A stretch of DNA of 64,000 bases from positions 62,001 to 126,000 of IMG/VR virus record IMGVR_UViG_3300032235_000647, one strand, 5' to 3'. The notes under the pieces were generated by a model. The model ran no database searches. It saw nothing but the letters and a program-made list of their open reading frames with translations, and was not told where the DNA came from. The translations under genes were made by a program, and so were the position numbers. Position 1 is the first letter of the stretch, and every line of letters begins with the position of its first letter. Below are positions 52,176 to 60,794 of the stretch, piece after piece. This stretch comes from a virus.

Positions 52176-52382
52176 TTATTCTGATATTAGTTTATATACT
52201 CTAAAATTACAAAATTCTTTTTCAGCGTCATCATATTGATGTTTTGATAAAAAATCTTCATACACATTTTCACCCCATTGAAACACATTAAATTCATCAG
52301 ATTCAATCATTAAATTTAATTCATCTTGAGATACTGATTCATTTAATACTTCTCCCTTATAATTAAAAATCGTGTAATTCAT
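52176..52382 (-). CDS. Small acidic protein, unknown
   Basis: The 68 residues begin MNYTIFNYKGEVLNE and are rich in acidic and aromatic residues (DELNLMIESDEFNVFQWGENVYEDF). It may be a small folded domain or a DNA-mimic-like protein, but I cannot identify it. A promoter-like motif at 52428 precedes it, and it is the first gene of the replication block in the transcription direction. Confidence 0.6.
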   Translation of the reverse strand: MNYTIFNYKGEVLNESVSQDELNLMIESDEFNVFQWGENVYEDFLSKHQYDDAEKEFCNFRVYKLISE

Positions 52383-52427
52383 TTTATTTTTTTCCTTTTT
52401 TTTTATGTGTAGTTAATATAACTCTTA

Positions 52428-52436
52428 TATAAATAT
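52428..52436 (-). promoter_or_regulatory. ATATTTATA promoter-like motif
   Basis: The coding-strand motif is 45 bases upstream of the start at 52382, followed by TATAAGAGTT as at 8062. It would start the replication block. Confidence 0.5.
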
Positions 52437-52438
52437 CA

Positions 52439-53521
52439 TTAAGTATCAAAACGAATTAAAAAGTTCAAATCGTAATCAGGTAAATTCTTAATTGGTTGTG
52501 GTAATTTTGCAACTGCTACCATATCTCCATTATCGTCATACAATCCAATCGTTGTAATATATGGTGCTAAGTAAGAACCAGTTGGGTCTACTGATGATGA
52601 ATTGTAATAATCATTCCATGTACCAACTTTAGTAGAATCGATAGAGCCAGAATAGAATCTTCTTTGTTCTATATCTAAAATTTCTTTTATTTTTACATTC
52701 TTAGCAGGAGATACATTTAGAATTGGTGTTGTTTCAAAATAATAAGAACCACTAAGAGTAACATCAACTGCAGATGGATTTTGTGAATAATTAAATTCTC
52801 CTGCTTTTACCGAAACAAGAATTTCTGTTTCATAAATAGTTTGAGTAGAACGATATTCCAATTCATAAGAAGATAAATCCATATCGCCTCTAATAACAAT
52901 TACACCATCCGAATAAAAAACATTACCATAAGAAAGTGATTGTATTGCAATATTTTCAAAATCTAACTCATAGGTAAATACTATTATACCTGTTTCAAAA
53001 TTTATACTAACAACAAAATATGTTTCTGCATCTCCGTCATCTAATAATACAATACCACCTGATTGTAAATCAAATGTTACAACATCTATGTCATATTCTA
53101 CTGAATTTTGTTCTATTGTTAAAATACCAAGTTCTGCATCAAATTTTGTGAAGTTATAAGTTGGGATTGGATTTATAAGTTTACCAAATCCATCATCCGT
53201 ATACTCATCACCATTTGCAGTTCTTAGTCTTACGGATTTTTTACGTATGAGTTCACCAAACTTATTTCTATCAATATCAATTACATAGATAGTATCTGAA
53301 AGTTGCCTTTCTTCAGAAATTTGTGCTATATTTTTATATGACCCAAATGTATTGAAAACATTACCATCTAAATTAGAATAGTACTTTGAACGAATTGAAC
53401 GATATAGTGGATTAGAACCACTTATCAATTCAGCTGGATAAGTACCCTGACTTGCATTCCAAAGTTTATAAACCTGGAACTTCCTTTTAGTAATACTTGA
53501 TTTTGGTATTGATTTTAACAT
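52439..53521 (-). CDS. Virion structural protein, paralogue of the next gene
   Basis: This 360-residue protein is beta-rich. Its last third contains F-N-Y-S-Q-N-P-S, then TTIGLYDDNGDMVAVAKLPQPI (about 330-350), which matches the end of the 53633 protein (TTVGLYNDANEMIAVAKTSQPI). Two related proteins in tandem suggest duplicated subunits or a pair assembling in one structure. The sequence lacks enzyme motifs. A baseplate or tail role is inferred from the neighbours. A promoter-like motif and a terminator lie upstream. Confidence 0.7.
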   Translation of the reverse strand: MLKSIPKSSITKRKFQVYKLWNASQGTYPAELISGSNPLYRSIRSKYYSNLDGNVFNTFGSYKNIAQISEERQLSDTIYVIDIDRNKFGELIRKKSVRLRTANGDEYTDDGFGKLINPIPTYNFTKFDAELGILTIEQNSVEYDIDVVTFDLQSGGIVLLDDGDAETYFVVSINFETGIIVFTYELDFENIAIQSLSYGNVFYSDGVIVIRGDMDLSSYELEYRSTQTIYETEILVSVKAGEFNYSQNPSAVDVTLSGSYYFETTPILNVSPAKNVKIKEILDIEQRRFYSGSIDSTKVGTWNDYYNSSSVDPTGSYLAPYITTIGLYDDNGDMVAVAKLPQPIKNLPDYDLNFLIRFDT

Positions 53522-53538
53522 AATATATTCCTACTTTA

Positions 53539-53547
53539 TATAAATAT
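53539..53547 (-). promoter_or_regulatory. ATATTTATA promoter-like motif
   Basis: The coding-strand motif lies 17 bases before the start at 53521 and immediately downstream of a terminator hairpin, so transcription would restart here. Confidence 0.55.
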
Positions 53548-53550
53548 ACC

Positions 53551-53581
53551 AAAAGAAAAAACCCCATATTACTATGGGGTT
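53551..53581 (-). terminator. Rho-independent terminator
   Basis: On the transcribed direction the stem AACCCCATA (53581-53573) and TATGGGGTT (53568-53560) form nine perfect base pairs with a four-base loop, followed by TTTTTTCTTTT. It lies just after the stop of the 53633 gene and before the promoter-like motif at 53539. Confidence 0.85.
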
Positions 53582-53632
53582 GAAACTCCTACGAGTCGGT
53601 CCTACGCTTCTAACATAGGAGGGGTACTATTT

Positions 53633-54838
53633 TTAGAAATCAAGTTTTACTTTGATTAACACTTCTTTATCAAATGATTTTGGAATTGGTTGAGATGTTT
53701 TAGCAACTGCAATCATTTCGTTAGCATCATTGTATAAACCAACGGTTGTAATGAAAGTTTTAGGGTCTCTTTCGAAAGTTGCTTCTGTAAATGAACCATC
53801 AGACCCGGTTGCAAATGTTGGATTGTTTGAGAAGTTAAATTCTCTATTAGTTGCTCTTACAAAGTAGTGTGATGTTGAAACATTTTCAGTTCTTCTAGCA
53901 TCAAACTCAGCACCTAATTTTATTGAATTAAATAATCTAATGTGATTCTTTTGTTCAGCAACCGTAGATAATGAACCAGTTAATTCGGAACCTACTACCG
54001 AACCAATTGCAGCTGGATTTAGTACTAACAAACCTTGATCAGGATAAAATAATCCAAATCCTTGTCCATTAGAACCTGTTGTAGAAACAACAGTTGCTTC
54101 TGCATCAAATCCTAAGTTTAGAGAACCTGATGCTACAAAAAATACTCTACCTGCTTTTCCAACGGTATCGGAAAACTTTTTACCTGAATCATCTATAAAT
54201 GTAAACAATCCATTTGAACCGCTCAAAGATAACTCCCAGTTTCCGGCATCCATTTTTTCTTTGTATCTGGCACGAGATACATTAATTACATAGATTGCCG
54301 AAGAATCTACTCCGCCCACTTCGGTTCCATCGGTAAATGTAAAGAATTCATCATCTTGTTCTAGTAAGATAGAACGATATTGAGCATAAGTTGCCTTAGT
54401 TGCTAAAGTAGAGAATTGGTTATTATCTAAACTTACAGACCCACTACCGAATTTATGTCCATACGCTACTGCAAATTGAACTTCTGCAGATGATGTTGCA
54501 TTGATATCGGTATTATATACATTTATATAATAATTTGATGAGCTTGCTGCAGCTTGTGTGGATGATGTAAAGAAGGTGTTCAATTCACCACTATCACCAC
54601 TCCAAAGTCCAGTAGTAACAATTTCTACTTTACCAGTTACTTGGTCAAATTCACCAAATCTTTTGTAGATACCCGTGTTGATGTTTCCACCTTGAGCACC
54701 CAATTTATCACCACCAGTTAAGTATTGGTTAATAATTGTTGATAATTGCTCAGATGTTAAACTCCCTTGTTGTGCGTTTAAATACGCAGCCAATTCTTGG
54801 GTTAAGTTAACTCCGGCTTGTCCTGTAATTTGTGCCAT
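53633..54838 (-). CDS. Virion structural protein, related to the 52439 gene
   Basis: The 401 residues start MAQITGQAGVNLTQELAAYLN and include GYGHKFGSGS-like segments, F-N-F-S-N-N-P-T and the shared C-terminal TTVGLYNDANEMIAVAKTSQPI. Similar proteins are common in tail or baseplate regions of marine phages, but I cannot name one. The codon usage and gene spacing are normal. A strong terminator follows, so it is the last gene of an operon running from the right. Confidence 0.72.
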   Translation of the reverse strand: MAQITGQAGVNLTQELAAYLNAQQGSLTSEQLSTIINQYLTGGDKLGAQGGNINTGIYKRFGEFDQVTGKVEIVTTGLWSGDSGELNTFFTSSTQAAASSSNYYINVYNTDINATSSAEVQFAVAYGHKFGSGSVSLDNNQFSTLATKATYAQYRSILLEQDDEFFTFTDGTEVGGVDSSAIYVINVSRARYKEKMDAGNWELSLSGSNGLFTFIDDSGKKFSDTVGKAGRVFFVASGSLNLGFDAEATVVSTTGSNGQGFGLFYPDQGLLVLNPAAIGSVVGSELTGSLSTVAEQKNHIRLFNSIKLGAEFDARRTENVSTSHYFVRATNREFNFSNNPTFATGSDGSFTEATFERDPKTFITTVGLYNDANEMIAVAKTSQPIPKSFDKEVLIKVKLDF

Positions 54839-54860
54839 ATCTTTTTAATTCCTCGTTTTA

Positions 54861-55490
54861 TTATCTTGGTTGTACATAGGATACTGTTACTGGAATTGAT
54901 TGAGAACCTCCAGTTTCGTTACCATATACGGTTAAAGTTGTCTTAATTGTTGTAGTGATATTAGGATTTGGAATGAAAGTAAATGCCAATCCTCTTTCTA
55001 CTGCAGCTGTTGTAGTAATTTCATCACCCAAGAATACTGGTATGGTACCACTGCCTGCAGCTAAACCCGAACCAACAATCGAACCTGCATTTTTGTTAGC
55101 AAGAACCAAAGTATATCCCGCTTGGGTGTTTCCACTTGGAGATGTTGTTGGAGTAAGAGAAACTTGACCTGAATTCTGATTTACAGAAATAGATGGTACA
55201 CCGAATTCAACTTTAGGTATTTTAGTTGTACCCTTTGGAAGAGTTACTAATTTATATCTCAACACTTGAGTTTCATCAGGTGAAGCTTCAGTAATAGGAA
55301 TTGCTCTAATTGCTGAATCATAGTAAGCAGAACCAAGTGGATGGTCTGGTGCATATAAGGTGTAATCAATTTCATCGTCACCCAATGCAAATTTTGTAAT
55401 GTTTAATCCTTCACCAGTTGCTAATTTCTCTCTACCCTTTTTGGTAAGAATTGCATCAACGGTAATCTCGGTATTATCTAAATAAGCCAT
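54861..55490 (-). CDS. Virion structural protein (MAYLDNTEITVDAILTKKGRE)
   Basis: The 209 residues begin with MAYLDNTEITVDAILTKKG, then F-A-L-G-D-D-E-I-D-Y-T-L-Y-x-P-D-H-P-L-G-S. I recognise this N-terminal pattern as common to structural proteins in T4-like marine phages, close to the tail/baseplate genes. A Pro/Ser/Thr-rich linker follows, then a beta-sandwich-like end with Y-G-N-E-T-G-G. No enzyme motif is seen. A promoter-like motif lies 27 bases upstream. Confidence 0.75.
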   Translation of the reverse strand: MAYLDNTEITVDAILTKKGREKLATGEGLNITKFALGDDEIDYTLYAPDHPLGSAYYDSAIRAIPITEASPDETQVLRYKLVTLPKGTTKIPKVEFGVPSISVNQNSGQVSLTPTTSPSGNTQAGYTLVLANKNAGSIVGSGLAAGSGTIPVFLGDEITTTAAVERGLAFTFIPNPNITTTIKTTLTVYGNETGGSQSIPVTVSYVQPR

Positions 55491-55517
55491 AGTTTTTTTT
55501 CCTTTTTACTTTCAATA

Positions 55518-55526
55518 TATAAATAT
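55518..55526 (-). promoter_or_regulatory. ATATTTATA promoter-like motif
   Basis: The coding-strand motif is 27 bases before the start at 55490, followed by an AAAAGGAAA site. Confidence 0.5.
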
Positions 55527-55556
55527 AAGTATTTTTTAATTTTGTAATAATAATTA

Positions 55557-58500
55557 TTACTCTACAATCAATATTGGTTCTCCACTACCTCTACCAGTAT
55601 CAGAAACTCTTAATGTATTAGGGTTAGTAGTAAATGTTACAACAGGTGAACCACCATCAAGAGTAGTAAGTTGAGTTTGTTTAGAACCTCTGAAATAACT
55701 ATTTTCAAGACCAGTTGTTAAATCACCAACATTTCGGTAGTGAGTCGGGAAGTAACCATTCAATGGAGTTGCCGAAACAATATTACCACCACTTGGAGTA
55801 GGGGATTCTAATCCATTAGAACCAGTAAATGGTAGTATTGTTACTTTGTTTCTAAATAGTGTTTGTTTAACAAATTCTTTACCTAAAGATTCATCATTTG
55901 GATTTATATTTTGTGGTATGTCAATTTGATAACTTTCTTTTATTTGAAATATTTTTACTCTTTCTTTTACCACATTACCAGATACATCTAAATAAGTTCT
56001 AATAGAATGAGAACCACTACCAAATACTCCAAATCCAGCAACAGAAATAGAATCTTTATCCATTCCAATTTGGGTAAATGCAGTTGATTCATATTCACGT
56101 GTTAATGATGAACCAAGTTCGGCATCAATATTAAATACAATACCACCCATATCAGACCCTGAATTAATGGTCATAAAACCAGATAAAGATTGGTTTTCAG
56201 TATTTTTATAAATACCTTCGTAATCATTTTTTTCAGCACTCAAAGATGACACATCGGTATCAGTAATTATACCTTCATATTGTGGATTCGTTACATCAAA
56301 TACTACATCTTGAACTACTGATAGAGTAACTTCTTTTCCTTCATTTGTACTGATTATATTAGTTTCTTCTTGGGTATTAATACTTGCCTCATAGTCACTC
56401 TTTTCAGAAGTTGGTTTTTTCCATTGTACCTTACTTCTTTCTAAAATATGTGGTTCAATTAATAATCCAGATGAAACTTTTGCTCTTGCAGGAACTAACG
56501 ATTCCAAAGTATCAAATAAAGATTTATCAATATAACGAACTAGTTGAATATATTCGTTAAAGTTTAAATCAAATCGTTCAAAATAGTAATTTCTTAATCT
56601 ATCTAAATCAGTATATTTATCGTTATATTCATCTTGTGGATTTCCAATATAATCATCAATATTAAAATTACCTAATGATTTTAGGATATCCATATTGATT
56701 TCCTTTATTGGAGAAAAGAATAAACCTAATCTATCAGTATCAATTGGTGCAGTATCAAATGATTTCTTAGTTGCACGAGATTTATAATCAAGATTAACAC
56801 CATTTATTGATTCTGAATTTATTTCATTTCCTTCAAAATCAAATTGAGTTTCAAATCTAAACTTGTTTCCAAAGTTAAATCCAGTTTGAGGAACGGTTGC
56901 AGTTACATCTCTATCGTATGGAATATAATTATATGGGTAGTTAGTTATAGACGGGAATCCACTTGCAACTGAAGATGTTTGGTAAGATTGAATATACGCA
57001 ACATTTTTGACATCTACTTCAATGCCACGGTTTTTTGGATATTCAAAATCATTTCTAAAAATCAAATCAACCGTAGATGCAGAAATATGATTTCCATCTA
57101 TACCATCTGGTATTAAAGTGTGATTTTCAATTCTTGATTCAGAAAGTGCAGTTGTCCATAATCTAAATTCATCAATAGAGCCGGTAAAGTATGGTTGAGT
57201 TCCACCAATTGTTAATTCAGAGCCACTCTTCCACGATGTTGACCCAGTTAATAATAATAAATTAGATGAAGACTGGTTTCTAATTCTACCATTGAAACTT
57301 TCTTTAATATAAACATTAAATAGTTCATTGCTACCACTTATAGTTTTATTTAATGCAATATGATAATAATCTTCATAATACACAGGAACATAATCAGTAT
57401 AACTACTTGTTTCAGTACCACTACCACTTATGGTAAATTTAATTCGTCCTAAATAATTTGAACCACTTTCTATTTCAAGTTTCCAACCATCAGTTTGTGC
57501 AATTACCTGATTTTGTTTTTGAGTTGTATTAATTCTAAATTCCACGGAATTTGGGTAATCACCATTAAACTCTTTCCAATCTACTGAAAGTTGAGATGTT
57601 CCACTTAAATTTAATGCAGCAGTTCTATCTTCAAATGTAAACTTGGTTGTAGCATTTAATTGAGGGTCTTGAGGTCCACCAAATTCCATTATAGTTAATA
57701 ATGAAGCAGGTATACCATAACAAGCCATGGCTGCATGTAATGCTCGTTTAGTACCTTTATGTTTGTTTAAATATGGTAAGTTATTAAGTAATCTTCTCCA
57801 AATTTCTTGTTGTCTGTCTTTACCACTCATTGTGGAGATTTCAGTTCCATCCGAGTGCTTACCAAATGCATATTCCCATAAGAATTGAGATTTAACTCCC
57901 ATATCAGCATCCCAGCCAAGAGATTCTAACATATGATAAATCAATTCATCTTTAATACCAATTTCGTACTTGTGTTCTAATTTTTTAGATTGTTGTAATC
58001 CTTTAGTATATGACCAAATAATATCAAAATGCTGACCAATCATATTAAAGAACAAAATAAAATCTTGTCCTGCATCATCATCTTGAATATGCTGAGGTAA
58101 ATTATTTATAAGATTAGATGTGTTGTAATAATCATAATCATCGGCAGATCTTGTAATTGTATCATACCAATCTAAAACAACTGTAGCAGTAGATGCAGAC
58201 AATTGAGTACCTCCTGCACCTGGATATGTTAATCCATCTTCCGATGAAGAAAAATATAAGAATTTTTCAAATGAATCAAAATCATTTTTTACTTTTGAAA
58301 TCTTATTGGTATACAAATTAGCTTCATTCACAACGGTAAGAGAAGCAGTCCAATCAGTTCCAGTTGTTAAATTTTGATATTTTTCATTATAAAATTCTAT
58401 AAGTTTTATTTTATAAATAAAATTTTCTATTCGTTCTTTAGCAGAAGAATACTTTACAAAATTTTCCCATCCCCAAGTATTATCACTCTCAACTAATATA

Positions 58501-60173
58501 GAACCAGATTCTATTTTAGTTGTAGATACGAATTTTATATTTAAATCTTCTAATGAAAATTCAGATGATGATACGAACTGACTTATCAAATCAGTAGATG
58601 TAGTTGACCCACTTGATATTAATTCATCAAGAATTTGATATCCAATATCATCACCTAAATCAACACTAAAGTTTGGAGTTAAGGGAGTACAATTATTTGC
58701 TATATCACCAATAATAGAAATTTGCTCAATCATTGGTATTGATTGTACTTTAGAAATCCAAACCGTTTGATTTTCTTCTATTGATGTTGGTAGTGGTTCG
58801 TATAATTTTAATACTAAAGATTTTGGTTGATTTAGTTTTCGTTTAAATGCATTTCCTTCTGAATCAAATCCTTCTTCGTATTCTGAAAAAGTTTCAGTAT
58901 CAACACCCCATGTTGCTATTAATTTATTATCACCGTTTCCAAAATGTATATAATGAGTTAATAAATTAGAAATCTCATCTTTGAATATCGTGGTATTAAA
59001 ATGTCTATTAAACGCCTCTCTAATATCGGAAACTACATTACCTCTTCGTAATCGTAAATCACTTTTATCAAAAAGTATTTCAATTTCTTCAACAACACCT
59101 TCGGTTAATTCATCACTTTCAATATTTGTTGGTACTAATAAAAGTTTAAATTGTATTTTATCAGTATTCTCATTATAATTTGATTTGGATTTTTTTAATA
59201 CTTTATCTACATTAAAAGTTGCCTTACCCGATGGTGAGAATCTACCTAATACAAATTCAGAATCTTTTTTACTTACATAGATGTCTACATAGTTTGTGTT
59301 TATAGATGCCCAAGTAATATCAAAATCAACATTAAAACCAACAAAATCCTTACCCTTTATCATTTCAGGATAAGTTATATTTGTGATATCAGGGCCAGGT
59401 AAGAAAGACTTACTTAATACATTTATAGAAATAGTTTGTAATGGCCCTATTCCAGCTTTAATAGAAACTGGTTGTAGGTATAATGTATGTTGACCTATGT
59501 ATTGTAACTCTGTTTTTGATAATTTTAATTCACCCCTTGCAGGTAATCGTCTTTGAATTTTACCCAAAGACATCTGAACGTAATCATCTACTCCGGCAAA
59601 TTCTCGTAAAGCAGCTAAATTATCATACGATAATTCGTATGGAATACTTAATGGTAATGAATCATTTATATTCCATGTATACCCATTCGTAACAAGATTT
59701 ACTTTGGGTGTACTTGGTGCAGAAGGAACATTATTTTTAGTAGTGATTACACCAATTAACAAACTACCACCTGATAAATCAATTTGTAAGTCTTGGTCTA
59801 CAAATGGTGTTTGATTTGCAAATCGTGGGTCATTTAAGTTTGCAGAACCTTTTAGTACTTTAATTTCACTTCTATATTGTGTTCCGATGTTTTGTCTTTC
59901 GAATTTAATCCATCTAGAATCGGTTCTAAAATTAAATGTATCCGAAATTAATCCACTCTCAAATTCGGTAATATATTTTATAGATGTGCCGCTAAATACA
60001 TCAACATCGAACCTGATATCAGTTCCCCCAACAGGTTGTGTTGAATTATCTTGTGTAGGGGAGAATGTAAATTGTATTGATGTTTCAGGAGAATCAGTTG
60101 GGTTAATAACACGCACCACTCCCTCATTTTCTTTAAAGATAGTTGTTTTATATGAAGTGGTAATTATAGCCAT
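55557..60173 (-). CDS. Large baseplate/tail structural protein with LamG domain
   Basis: The 1538 residues begin MAIITTSYKTTIFKENEGVVRV, with beta-rich domains. The middle contains a helical conserved stretch with NLPYLNKHKGTKRALHAAMACYGIP (about 790-815) followed by I-M-E-F-G-G-P. I recognise this from tail or baseplate proteins in marine phages. A LamG-like carbohydrate-binding domain lies at about 840-1015, then a region with Y-I-P-Y-D-R-D and ARAKVSSGLLIEPHILERSKVQW. No transmembrane or enzymatic motif is clear. The length, position and architecture support a large tail or baseplate component in contact with the cell surface. Confidence 0.75.
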   Translation of the reverse strand: MAIITTSYKTTIFKENEGVVRVINPTDSPETSIQFTFSPTQDNSTQPVGGTDIRFDVDVFSGTSIKYITEFESGLISDTFNFRTDSRWIKFERQNIGTQYRSEIKVLKGSANLNDPRFANQTPFVDQDLQIDLSGGSLLIGVITTKNNVPSAPSTPKVNLVTNGYTWNINDSLPLSIPYELSYDNLAALREFAGVDDYVQMSLGKIQRRLPARGELKLSKTELQYIGQHTLYLQPVSIKAGIGPLQTISINVLSKSFLPGPDITNITYPEMIKGKDFVGFNVDFDITWASINTNYVDIYVSKKDSEFVLGRFSPSGKATFNVDKVLKKSKSNYNENTDKIQFKLLLVPTNIESDELTEGVVEEIEILFDKSDLRLRRGNVVSDIREAFNRHFNTTIFKDEISNLLTHYIHFGNGDNKLIATWGVDTETFSEYEEGFDSEGNAFKRKLNQPKSLVLKLYEPLPTSIEENQTVWISKVQSIPMIEQISIIGDIANNCTPLTPNFSVDLGDDIGYQILDELISSGSTTSTDLISQFVSSSEFSLEDLNIKFVSTTKIESGSILVESDNTWGWENFVKYSSAKERIENFIYKIKLIEFYNEKYQNLTTGTDWTASLTVVNEANLYTNKISKVKNDFDSFEKFLYFSSSEDGLTYPGAGGTQLSASTATVVLDWYDTITRSADDYDYYNTSNLINNLPQHIQDDDAGQDFILFFNMIGQHFDIIWSYTKGLQQSKKLEHKYEIGIKDELIYHMLESLGWDADMGVKSQFLWEYAFGKHSDGTEISTMSGKDRQQEIWRRLLNNLPYLNKHKGTKRALHAAMACYGIPASLLTIMEFGGPQDPQLNATTKFTFEDRTAALNLSGTSQLSVDWKEFNGDYPNSVEFRINTTQKQNQVIAQTDGWKLEIESGSNYLGRIKFTISGSGTETSSYTDYVPVYYEDYYHIALNKTISGSNELFNVYIKESFNGRIRNQSSSNLLLLTGSTSWKSGSELTIGGTQPYFTGSIDEFRLWTTALSESRIENHTLIPDGIDGNHISASTVDLIFRNDFEYPKNRGIEVDVKNVAYIQSYQTSSVASGFPSITNYPYNYIPYDRDVTATVPQTGFNFGNKFRFETQFDFEGNEINSESINGVNLDYKSRATKKSFDTAPIDTDRLGLFFSPIKEINMDILKSLGNFNIDDYIGNPQDEYNDKYTDLDRLRNYYFERFDLNFNEYIQLVRYIDKSLFDTLESLVPARAKVSSGLLIEPHILERSKVQWKKPTSEKSDYEASINTQEETNIISTNEGKEVTLSVVQDVVFDVTNPQYEGIITDTDVSSLSAEKNDYEGIYKNTENQSLSGFMTINSGSDMGGIVFNIDAELGSSLTREYESTAFTQIGMDKDSISVAGFGVFGSGSHSIRTYLDVSGNVVKERVKIFQIKESYQIDIPQNINPNDESLGKEFVKQTLFRNKVTILPFTGSNGLESPTPSGGNIVSATPLNGYFPTHYRNVGDLTTGLENSYFRGSKQTQLTTLDGGSPVVTFTTNPNTLRVSDTGRGSGEPILIVE

Positions 60174-60186
60174 TTATTAATGTATT

Positions 60187-60744
60187 TTATCGTTGTGCAT
60201 TGTTTCTATTCATTGAAGTACCAGCTACTGCAAATTCAGGTCCTCTAAATTGACTAGAATTTGAATCAGAACCACCAGTTCCATTCGCTAATGTTTGTCC
60301 ACTTCCACCACCTGCGGTAGCTCCAACTACATTGGTTACCACTTCAGATGAAATAATATAAGTTTCCAATGATGAATTCGTACCATTAATTACTGAAATT
60401 ATTTTTGGTGTTAATAATTCAGTTTCTTGAAAATTCATAACATGAGGTGTGGTAAATTTAGTATCAACTCCATCAAGTAAAATACTTGCACCAATCGGAG
60501 ATGAAGTTATAGTAAAAGAAATAGTTCTACTAATAGGCACACTTGAAACTGCACCTGAAGTGTTGGTTACGGTGGTGGTAGTGGTTTCTCCAGTTTGTCC
60601 AGTTCCAGCTCCTCCATTACTTTCTGCAAGACTTGCTGCATCTTGTTGAGTAGCCGCAAGTGGATTGTTGGGATCAAATTGCCCTATGCCGCCACCACTA
60701 CGAACATCACCTATACCAATATTTGAAACATCTACTACAGCCAT
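60187..60744 (-). CDS. Putative virion protein with PEGA-like domain
   Basis: The 185 residues begin MAVVDVSNIGIGDVRSGGGIGQFDP, then a Gly/Thr linker. The middle contains T-S-S-P-I-G-A-S-I-L-L-D-G-V-D-T-K-F-T-T-P-H, resembling a PEGA-type surface-layer domain. The end is Gly/Ser-rich with R-N-N-A-Q-R, similar to the end of the next protein upstream (R-N-A-Q-Q). It may be a small tail-associated or cell-binding protein. A promoter-like motif is 29 bases upstream. Confidence 0.6.
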   Translation of the reverse strand: MAVVDVSNIGIGDVRSGGGIGQFDPNNPLAATQQDAASLAESNGGAGTGQTGETTTTTVTNTSGAVSSVPISRTISFTITSSPIGASILLDGVDTKFTTPHVMNFQETELLTPKIISVINGTNSSLETYIISSEVVTNVVGATAGGGSGQTLANGTGGSDSNSSQFRGPEFAVAGTSMNRNNAQR

Positions 60745-60773
60745 TATTTAAATTCTAAATTTATTGTATCCTA

Positions 60774-60782
60774 TATAAATAT
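60774..60782 (-). promoter_or_regulatory. ATATTTATA promoter-like motif
   Basis: The coding-strand motif lies 29 bases upstream of the start at 60744, in a 50-base spacer. Confidence 0.5.
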
Positions 60783-60794
60783 TTTAATATTATT

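Noticed and set aside
8062-60782. T4-type late promoters TATAAATA driving plus-strand transcription
   Set aside because: The motif reads TATAAATA on the plus strand, but nearly all neighbouring genes are on the minus strand; orientation and spacing point to the reverse complement as the signal for those genes.
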